From positions 1 to 7,196 of the forward strand of contig JANWXV010000031.1 of assembly GCA_025057405.1 (NCBI GenBank): 7,196 nt of DNA, given 5' to 3'. Shown here one piece after another: positions 1-5,605 of the stretch. This DNA is from Candidatus Bipolaricaulota bacterium (lineage in GTDB: Bacteria; Bipolaricaulota; Bipolaricaulia; RBG-16-55-9; DRXL01). Position numbers and translations under genes: made by a program. The notes beneath the pieces were generated by a model that was not told the DNA's origin, did not search any database, and saw nothing but the letters and a program-made list of their open reading frames with translations. How positions within the stretch are numbered: the first letter of the stretch is position 1; every line of letters starts with the position of its first letter.

Positions 1-1
1 C

Positions 2-24
2 CCCTCTCCCTCTCAGGGAGAGGG
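2..24. repeat. Perfect 9-bp inverted repeat (hairpin) downstream of rpoB
   Basis: Nine bases at 2-10 (CCCTCTCCC) are the exact reverse complement of 16-24 (GGGAGAGGG), separated by a 5-nt loop at 11-15. The element starts 18 nt beyond the rpoB stop codon in the direction of transcription. In RNA it would form a stable GC-rich hairpin. It could be a terminator or attenuator, an RNA processing site between rpoB and the expected rpoC, or one copy of a dispersed intergenic palindrome; similar CCCTCTCCC/GGGAGAGGG palindromes are common in environmental bacterial genomes. The window ends one base beyond it, so no U-tract can be checked. The structure is plain in the sequence; its role is unknown. 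Confidence 0.75.
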
Positions 25-41
25 ATGGGGGGAGGGTAGAA

Positions 42-3000
42 CTAACTGATATCTATCTCTCTCTCTTGCTGGTCATAGGCCCGCAGACTCAAACCCAAGC
101 TGCGCAGCTCTTTGACCAAAACCCGGAACGACTCCGGCAACCCCGGCTTGGGGAACTCTTCCCCTTTGAAGATCGCTTTATACAGCTGCACGCGCCCGCG
201 CGTGTCGTCGCTCTTGAGCGTCAGCATCTCTTGGAGCGTATGCGCCGCGCCGTAGGCCTCGAGCGCCCAGACTTCCATCTCCCCCAAGCGCTGGCCCCCC
301 ATCTGAGCTTTCCCCCCCAACGGCTGCTGCGTAATCAAACTATACGGCCCCACCGAGCGCGCGTGAATCTTCTCATTGGCGATATGCTCTAACTTTAACA
401 TATACATATAGCCGACCGTCACGGGATGCTCGAACGGCTCGCCCGTGCGCCCGTCCCGCAGCAGGACTTTGCCGATGGGATATTGGGGATCGTCCCCCTC
501 TGCAAGGCCGTGCCTCTCGCGCTCCTTGTACAGCTCACTCAGAATCTGCTCTTCTTTCGCGCCGTCGAAGACCGGCGATGCCATATACTCCCCGCGCAGG
601 TGCGCCAGCCAGCCCAGATGCGTCTCAAACACTTGCCCCAAATTCATGCGCGACGGCACCCCCAACGGATTGAGCACCATATCTACAGGGGTCCCATCGG
701 GCAGGAAGGGCATATCTTCAACGGGCAAGATCTTGGCGATGACCCCCTTGTTCCCGTGCCGACCGGCGAGCTTGTCAGCGACAGAGATCTTCTTGCGCTG
801 GGCAATATAAACTTTCACCAACTGATTGACCCCCGGCCCCAGCTCGTCGCCCTTCTTGGCCGAGAACTTCTTGACGCGAATGACCTTGCCGCCCTCGGTC
901 GTGGGGGGCAACCGCAACGACGTGTTGCGCACGTTGCGCGAGCGCTCCCCGAAGATAGACTTAAAGATTCTCTCTTCGGGCGTCGGCTCGCTCTCGCCCT
1001 TGGGCGTGATCTTCCCCACCAAGATATCGCCCGTCTTCACTTCCGTGCCCACGCGCACGACCCCGTCTTCGTCCAAGTTTCTCAAATCTTCTTTGCTCAA
1101 ATCGGGAATATCGTCGGTGATCTCTTCGGGGCCGAGCTTCGTCTCTTCGGCACGCACTTCGTACTCTTGGATGTGAATCGAGTCCAAAATATCTTCTCGG
1201 ACTAAGCGCTCGCTGATCACAATGGCGTCTTCGTAGTTGTAGCCCTCGAAGGGCAAGAAAGCAACTAAGACGTTCGCGCCCAGAGCCAACTCGCCGTGAT
1301 CGGTCGAGGGGCCATCAGCGAGCAGATCGCCCTTCTTCACTTTCTGTCCCACTTCAACGACAGGGCGCTGATGTACCAGCGTGTCTTGATTGGAACGATC
1401 GAACGTGATCAGAGAATAGACGCGATCTTTGGGTTTGGATTTCTTGTCGGCCTTGGCCGCGCTGCGCACCACGATCTTCTGAGCATCTACGTAGATCACT
1501 TGGCCGTCCTCTTCAGCCAAGACCACCAGACCGGAGTCGCGAGCCACGACGGCCTCCATCCCCGTGCCCACATAGGGGGCCTGGGGCTTGAGCAGGGGAA
1601 CGGCTTGGCGCTGCATGTTCGCGCCCATCAGCGCGCGGTTGGCGTCGTCATGCTCCAAGAACGGGATGAGCGACGCTGAGACGCTCACCAGCGCTGACGG
1701 GGAGACTTCGATCAGATCGACTTGCTCGCGGGGCACGGTGCGAATATTCTCTTTCCCCGTGCGGATCTCGACCATCTCCGGGATGATTCGGCCCTCTTTG
1801 TCTACTGGGGTGGTCGCCGGTGCGATTCTATATTTCTCTTCTTCATCGGCCATCAGATAGAGCGTCTCTTTGGTGAGCTTCCCGTTCTTGACCACGCGAT
1901 AGGGCGCTTCGAGAAAGCCAAAATCGTTGATGCGCGCATACGTAGCCATCGAGGTGATCAGGCCGATATTCTGGCCTTCGGGGGTTTCGATGGGGCAGAT
2001 CTTGTCGTAGTGCGAATAGTGCACATCGCGCACTTCGATCTTGGCGCGCTTCTTGCTAGAGCTGCCCGCCATCGCCGAGAGCCGGCGCTTATGCGTCAGC
2101 TCCGTCAACGGATTGGTCTGCTCCAAAAATTGGGAGAGGCGCCCGGTGTAGAAGAGCTTGTTGAGAGCCGCTTGCACCGTGCGCCCGCTGATGAGATTGC
2201 GCAGCGGCTCTTCTTCTTCTAAGGACATCTTGCCCAGGCGATCTTGGGTGAGGCGCACCATGCGTTTCAGCCCCGCGCGCAGCGCATCGAGCGCGATCTC
2301 ACCGGGGGGCTTGATGCGCTTATTAGCTAAATGGTCTTTATCTTCGACCAGCTCTGGATGGGCCGGGACGTCCAACAGCCGCTTGAGTGTCAACGCGATC
2401 TCTTCTTTGTGCAAGACGACATCGTTGATGTCGCGCTTCAGCCCCAACTTTTTGTTGATCATAAAGCGCCCCACGCGCGAGAGGCTGAACGTCTCGGGAT
2501 TAAAGAAGAGATTGATAAAGAAGTCTTGCTTGATCTTTTGGGTGGGGCGCTCCGCGCCGCGCAGCTTGCGATAGATGAGATCGAGCGCCTCTTCAGCAGA
2601 ACCCGTCTTGTCTTCGTCGAGGCTCTTCTGAATATAGGGGTCCAGACACTGAAGGCTGGCCACGTGCAGCTCCAGAATCTGTTCGATGATATCTTCGGTG
2701 AGCCGCTGGCCTTCCCGCGCGATGAGCTTGCTTTTGACACTGACGGGTTCGGTGAGAACGCAGTCCCGGTAGCGTGCTAATTTCTCGCGCGTTATGGGGT
2801 TGACCGTCACGGAGTAGAGCTTGTAAATATCAGGGGTTGTGTAGCCCAGGGCGCGCAAGAGCGTCGTCGGGGGCAGATTGCCCTTGCGGTCTAGCTGCGC
2901 TTGCACGCGATCTTTCTTGACGTCCAGCACGAACTCCAACCACGCGCCATAGTCGGGGAGGATCTGGGCGTGATACTCGGTCGGACTCTCTTTGGTAAAA

Positions 3001-3404
3001 TAAACGCCGGGGGAGCGCGTGAGATGATTGACGATCACGTTCTCGGAACCGTTGATGATGAACGTCCCGCGTGCGGTCATCAACGGGACATCGGCGATAT
3101 AGAGATCGTCTTCCCGGACTTTTTTGCCGTCTTGACGCAAAACGCTATAGACGCGCAGCGGCGCGGCATACGTGCGATTCTTGTCTTTGCACTCTTGCTC
3201 GCCGTAGGGTGGTGGCCCCAGACGGGGGTTGACCATCTCTAGCTCGATATTCTCGCGCCCTTCGCCCTTGATGACCCCGATCTCTTTGAACAGCTCGCGG
3301 ATCCCCTCGGTCAAAAAGCGCTCGTAGGAGCGCTTCTGATCGTGCAGCAGATAGGGCAATTCTACGCCATGCCCCACCCGACCCCACGAACGTCTCGTGC
3401 GCAT
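42..3404 (-). CDS. rpoB: DNA-directed RNA polymerase subunit beta
   Basis: Catalytic-core subunit of bacterial RNA polymerase, forming one side of the active-site cleft and the rifampicin pocket. It is 1120 aa, the compact form without the large lineage-specific insertions of E. coli beta (1342 aa). Recognisable segments: the N-terminal protrusion/lobe with NGSENVIVNHLTRSPGVYF (118-136); the rifampicin region (about 419-445); CPIETPEG; EGYNYEDA with the acidic pair E725/D726; the ADKLAGRHGNKG stretch with active-site lysines K878 and K886; and the C-terminal GGKAQMGGQRLGEMEVWALE anchor/clamp segment. The ATG at 3404 is preceded by GAGGGAGAG, and an in-frame TAG lies a short way upstream, which settles the start. 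It follows rplL by 64 nt; rpoC would come next beyond the window. Several positions that are almost invariant in the family are changed (fork loop 2, rifampicin pocket, the GNRR segment). The open frame is intact, so this looks like divergence and not decay. Confidence 0.99.
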   Translation of the reverse strand: MRTRRSWGRVGHGVELPYLLHDQKRSYERFLTEGIRELFKEIGVIKGEGRENIELEMVNPRLGPPPYGEQECKDKNRTYAAPLRVYSVLRQDGKKVREDDLYIADVPLMTARGTFIINGSENVIVNHLTRSPGVYFTKESPTEYHAQILPDYGAWLEFVLDVKKDRVQAQLDRKGNLPPTTLLRALGYTTPDIYKLYSVTVNPITREKLARYRDCVLTEPVSVKSKLIAREGQRLTEDIIEQILELHVASLQCLDPYIQKSLDEDKTGSAEEALDLIYRKLRGAERPTQKIKQDFFINLFFNPETFSLSRVGRFMINKKLGLKRDINDVVLHKEEIALTLKRLLDVPAHPELVEDKDHLANKRIKPPGEIALDALRAGLKRMVRLTQDRLGKMSLEEEEPLRNLISGRTVQAALNKLFYTGRLSQFLEQTNPLTELTHKRRLSAMAGSSSKKRAKIEVRDVHYSHYDKICPIETPEGQNIGLITSMATYARINDFGFLEAPYRVVKNGKLTKETLYLMADEEEKYRIAPATTPVDKEGRIIPEMVEIRTGKENIRTVPREQVDLIEVSPSALVSVSASLIPFLEHDDANRALMGANMQRQAVPLLKPQAPYVGTGMEAVVARDSGLVVLAEEDGQVIYVDAQKIVVRSAAKADKKSKPKDRVYSLITFDRSNQDTLVHQRPVVEVGQKVKKGDLLADGPSTDHGELALGANVLVAFLPFEGYNYEDAIVISERLVREDILDSIHIQEYEVRAEETKLGPEEITDDIPDLSKEDLRNLDEDGVVRVGTEVKTGDILVGKITPKGESEPTPEERIFKSIFGERSRNVRNTSLRLPPTTEGGKVIRVKKFSAKKGDELGPGVNQLVKVYIAQRKKISVADKLAGRHGNKGVIAKILPVEDMPFLPDGTPVDMVLNPLGVPSRMNLGQVFETHLGWLAHLRGEYMASPVFDGAKEEQILSELYKERERHGLAEGDDPQYPIGKVLLRDGRTGEPFEHPVTVGYMYMLKLEHIANEKIHARSVGPYSLITQQPLGGKAQMGGQRLGEMEVWALEAYGAAHTLQEMLTLKSDDTRGRVQLYKAIFKGEEFPKPGLPESFRVLVKELRSLGLSLRAYDQQEREIDIS

Positions 3405-3446
3405 AGACTCTCCCTCAACCAGTCTCTACGAGCCTGCAGAGCCAAC

Positions 3447-3473
3447 GACTCTCAAGACTCTATAGACTCTACT
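3447..3473. repeat. Three tandem 9-bp repeats in the rplL-rpoB junction
   Basis: The hexamer GACTCT recurs at 3447, 3456 and 3465 with an exact 9-bp period (GACTCTCAA, GACTCTATA, GACTCTACT). A fourth GACTCT lies at 3406-3411, touching the rpoB ribosome binding site. The last unit overlaps the rplL stop codon. The surrounding 64-nt spacer is the largest gap in the window. In the transcript, AGAGTC/GGCTCT (3438-3452) could form a weak 6-bp stem with one G-U pair and a 3-nt loop. The repeat is directly visible; a role in expression between the ribosomal proteins and polymerase is only a guess. Confidence 0.55.
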
Positions 3474-3858
3474 GAATCTCGACTTCCGCACCGGAGGCGA
3501 CCAGTTGCTCTTTGATCTTGTTGGCTTCTTCTTGGTTGAGGCCGTCTTTGATCACCGCGGGCAGATTATCTACAAGGTCTTTGCTCTCTTTCAGCCCCTT
3601 GCCCGTGATATCTTTGACGACTTTGATGAGCTGGACTTTCTGTTGCCCAGCGTTCTTCAGCACGACTTTAAATGTCGTCTGTTCGGCCGTCGCCGTCGCT
3701 CCAGCGCCCGCGGCCGCTCCCGGCATGGGAGCCATCATCATCGGGACGCCCGCAGAGGCCTTCACACCGAACTTCTCCTCGAGAGCCTTCACCAGCTCCG
3801 CCAACTCCTTGACGGTCATCTGCTCCACCGTCGTGACCAGCTCCTGTACGCTTGGCAT
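3469..3858 (-). CDS. rplL: 50S ribosomal protein L7/L12
   Basis: Acidic stalk protein, present in several copies per ribosome, that recruits and activates translational GTPases such as EF-Tu and EF-G. The 129-aa product has the usual three parts. Residues about 1-35 are the N-terminal dimerisation domain that binds L10. Residues about 36-60 are a flexible hinge rich in Ala, Gly, Met and Pro (MMMAPMPGAAAGAGA). Residues about 61-129 are the globular factor-binding domain, including KVQLIKVVKDITGKGLKESK and ending AGAEVEIQ. The start at 3858 is chosen because AGGAGG (3872-3867) sits 8 nt before it. A Met nine codons upstream (3885) is in frame, but would put the ribosome binding site inside the gene and overlap the rplJ stop. 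It lies 23 nt after rplJ, as expected for the partner of L10. Confidence 0.97.
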   Translation of the reverse strand: MPSVQELVTTVEQMTVKELAELVKALEEKFGVKASAGVPMMMAPMPGAAAGAGATATAEQTTFKVVLKNAGQQKVQLIKVVKDITGKGLKESKDLVDNLPAVIKDGLNQEEANKIKEQLVASGAEVEIQ

Positions 3859-3866
3859 AAGAGATT

Positions 3867-3872
3867 CCTCCT
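3867..3872 (-). promoter_or_regulatory. Strong Shine-Dalgarno site of rplL
   Basis: A full AGGAGG, 8 nt upstream of the ATG at 3858, is the best ribosome binding site in the window. It decides the rplL start against the upstream in-frame Met at 3885. A strong site fits the need to make L7/L12 in excess over the other ribosomal proteins of the same transcript, which is known for the family. Confidence 0.85.
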
Positions 3873-3881
3873 CTTGAGATT

Positions 3882-4403
3882 TCACTGAGATTCACGCTTC
3901 TTGCGCACTTCGTCGAGAACGCTGACGAAGTTCTGCACCAACGCTTGGAGTGTGCCAGCCAATTGCTGAATGGGGGCCTGCAGCGTCCCTACGACCATCG
4001 CCAGAAGCTCTTGGCGTCCGGGGAGCTTGGCCAATTCAGCAGCCTCTTGAGCGCTGACCGCTCGCCCTTCTAGCACACCGCCCTTGATCTTACACTTCTC
4101 GTACTTTTTCGTCAGCTCTTGAGCGACTTTGAAGACCGCTACGGCATCGTCGTAGCCGATACACAGACCCGTCGGGCCACGAAAATAGCTCTCTGTATTT
4201 GTGATCCCCAGACGCTGCGTGGCGATCTGCGCCAGAGCGTTCTTCACGACCAAATACTCCAGACCCTTCTGATGCAGCTCGCGGCGCAGCTCGCTCATCT
4301 CCCCCGCGGTCAGCCCCTCAAAATTCGTGAAGACCAACCCCTTGGAACGCTTGAATCGCTCCTCCAAAACCGCCACCATCTGCTCTTTCTCGGCTGTAGG
4401 CAT
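3882..4403 (-). CDS. rplJ: 50S ribosomal protein L10
   Basis: Base of the L7/L12 stalk. Its N-terminal domain binds 23S rRNA next to L11, and its long C-terminal helix carries L7/L12 dimers. The 173-aa protein shows the family's FTNFEGLTAGEMSELRREL (about 26-44), VVKNALAQIA (52-61) and the FRGPTGLCIG strand (74-83). A long helix from about residue 130 to the end (QELLAMVVGTLQAPIQ and onward) follows. By my recollection of E. coli L10, the part after the equivalent of QELLA is about ten residues longer here, which suggests three L7/L12 dimer sites as in thermophiles such as Thermotoga, instead of two. The ATG at 4403 has AAGGAG 8 nt upstream. It lies only 17 nt after rplA, too close for the long L10 autoregulatory leader known from other bacteria. 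Confidence 0.98.
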   Translation of the reverse strand: MPTAEKEQMVAVLEERFKRSKGLVFTNFEGLTAGEMSELRRELHQKGLEYLVVKNALAQIATQRLGITNTESYFRGPTGLCIGYDDAVAVFKVAQELTKKYEKCKIKGGVLEGRAVSAQEAAELAKLPGRQELLAMVVGTLQAPIQQLAGTLQALVQNFVSVLDEVRKKRESQ

Positions 4404-4420
4404 AAATCCGCTCCTTGCGC

Positions 4421-5134
4421 CTAGAGCTTGCGCGCCGCCACTAATTTCTGCAGCTCGTCAGAGTCGAGTTTGATCCCCGGCCCCATCGTCGAAGTGATCG
4501 TCACCGCTTCGAGATAGCGCCCTTTGACATCCGCGGGCTTCTCCTCCAGCACCGCCGTAGTCAGCGCCAAGAGATTCTCCTGAAGCTGCTCCGGCGTGAA
4601 GGAGCACTTCCCAAAAAGAGAGTGAACGTTGCCGTATTCGTCGAGGCGGAACTCTAAGCGCCCGCGCTTGAGTTCCTTGACGGCCGTGCCGATATCGGCC
4701 GTGACCGTTCCGGCCTTGGGGCTGGGCATCAGCCCGCGCGGCCCGAGAACCTTCCCCAGCTTGCTCACCACGCTCATCATATCCGGGGTCGCGACGACCC
4801 TGTCGAAATCCATCCAACCCTCTTCGATCTTCTTGACCAGGTCTTCGCCGCCGGCGTAGTCCGCCCCGGCCTCTTGGGCTTCTCTGAGCTTGTCGCCCTT
4901 GGCAAACGCTAAGACTTTGACGCTCTTGCCCGTGCCGTGCGGCAGCGTCACCGTCCCGCGCACGCGGTGCTCGTTCTTCTTGGGGTCAACCCCCAAGCGA
5001 AAGACGGCCTCTGCCGTCTCGCCGAACTTCGCCGTCGCACATTCTTTCAAAAGCTTTATCCCCTCGGCCAAGGGGTAAAAACGCTCTCGATCTACTCTCT
5101 TGATGATCTCTTGGTAGCGTTTGCTTCGCTTCAT
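4421..5134 (-). CDS. rplA: 50S ribosomal protein L1
   Basis: Protein of the mobile L1 stalk on 23S rRNA, which helps deacylated tRNA leave the E site; in many bacteria L1 also represses its own mRNA. The 237-aa product has the full family length. Conserved blocks are KRSKRYQEIIKRVDRE at the N-terminus, VRGTVTLPHGTGKSVKVLAF (about 58-77), GADYAGGEDLVKKI, ATPDMMSVVSKLGKVLGPRG with LMPSPKAGTVT directly after it, and the C-terminal TITSTMGPGIKLD. The start at 5134 matches the family N-terminus. It has only a weak ribosome binding site (CGAG) and lies 9 nt after the rplK stop, so translation is probably coupled to L11, as is usual for this gene pair. No anomalies seen. Confidence 0.98.
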   Translation of the reverse strand: MKRSKRYQEIIKRVDRERFYPLAEGIKLLKECATAKFGETAEAVFRLGVDPKKNEHRVRGTVTLPHGTGKSVKVLAFAKGDKLREAQEAGADYAGGEDLVKKIEEGWMDFDRVVATPDMMSVVSKLGKVLGPRGLMPSPKAGTVTADIGTAVKELKRGRLEFRLDEYGNVHSLFGKCSFTPEQLQENLLALTTAVLEEKPADVKGRYLEAVTITSTMGPGIKLDSDELQKLVAARKL

Positions 5135-5143
5135 AATACTCGA

Positions 5144-5590
5144 TCAGCGCTCCACGATCTCGATCCCCATGTTGCGGGCCGTCCCCATGAGCGTGCGCAT
5201 CGCCGCGTCGAGATCGTAACAGTTCATATCGGGCATCTTCATCTCGGCGATCTTTCTCAGCTGCTCTTTGGTGATCTTGCCCACTTTCTGAGTATTGGGC
5301 TGCCCGGAACCCGCCGAGACCCCCGCCGCTCGTTTGAGCAGCTCGCTGGCCGGGGGCTTCTTCAAGACAAAGTCAAACGAACGATCCGAATAGACCGTAA
5401 TGACCGCTGGGATAATCAGACCCTTCTCTTCGTTCTTGGTCGCGTCGTTGAAGCGCTTGCAGAACTCGGCAATATTGATCTTATGCTCGGCCAGCGCCGG
5501 GCCGACCGGCGGCGCCGGGGTCGCCTGCCCCGCCGGCAATTGTAGCTTCACCACGCCCGCGACGGGCTTCTTCTTCGCTGCAGTCGCCAT
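5144..5590 (-). CDS. rplK: 50S ribosomal protein L11
   Basis: Part of the GTPase-associated centre. It binds the 23S rRNA region that is the target of thiostrepton and contacts EF-G, and is needed for stringent-response activation where RelA is present. The 148-aa protein has the proline-rich N-terminal motif LQLPAGQATPAPPVGPAL (about 16-33), INIAEFCKRFNDAT, PAVITVYSDRSFDFVLKKPP, and the rRNA-binding C-terminal domain with KVGKITKEQLRKIAEMKMPD ending in GTARNMGIEIVER. Residues 34-41 (AEHKINIA) differ from the usual GQHGVNIM at positions that are highly conserved. The ATG at 5590 is preceded by AAGGGGAG, which overlaps the nusG stop codon 15 nt away; this favours coupled translation. Confidence 0.98.
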   Translation of the reverse strand: MATAAKKKPVAGVVKLQLPAGQATPAPPVGPALAEHKINIAEFCKRFNDATKNEEKGLIIPAVITVYSDRSFDFVLKKPPASELLKRAAGVSAGSGQPNTQKVGKITKEQLRKIAEMKMPDMNCYDLDAAMRTLMGTARNMGIEIVER

Positions 5591-5605
5591 ATACCAACAC
5601 TCCCC

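Noticed and set aside
2..24. Calling the edge palindrome a rho-independent terminator
   Set aside because: The window stops one base past the stem in the direction of transcription, so the required U-tract cannot be seen, and termination between rpoB and rpoC would be unusual.
426..1205. Long plus-strand open frame (259 codons) opposite rpoB, plus several others of 90-166 codons
   Set aside because: It lies wholly antisense to a well-conserved gene, has no recognisable domains, and arises from the codon bias of GC-rich rpoB. No independent evidence of coding.
2459..2740. Minus-strand 93-codon frame inside rpoB, and similar ones inside rpoB at 3145-3387 and inside rplA at 4458-4817
   Set aside because: They are out-of-frame shadows of rpoB and rplA with low-complexity, Arg/Ser-rich translations and no family resemblance.
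3405..3468. A promoter for rpoB in the spacer
   Set aside because: TATAGAGTC-like stretches occur, but no convincing paired -35/-10 elements with correct spacing could be identified.
3859..3885. A longer L7/L12 starting at 3885 (138 aa)
   Set aside because: The extra nine codons contain the AGGAGG site of the 3858 start and overlap the rplJ stop; L7/L12 proteins normally begin close to the 3858 Met.
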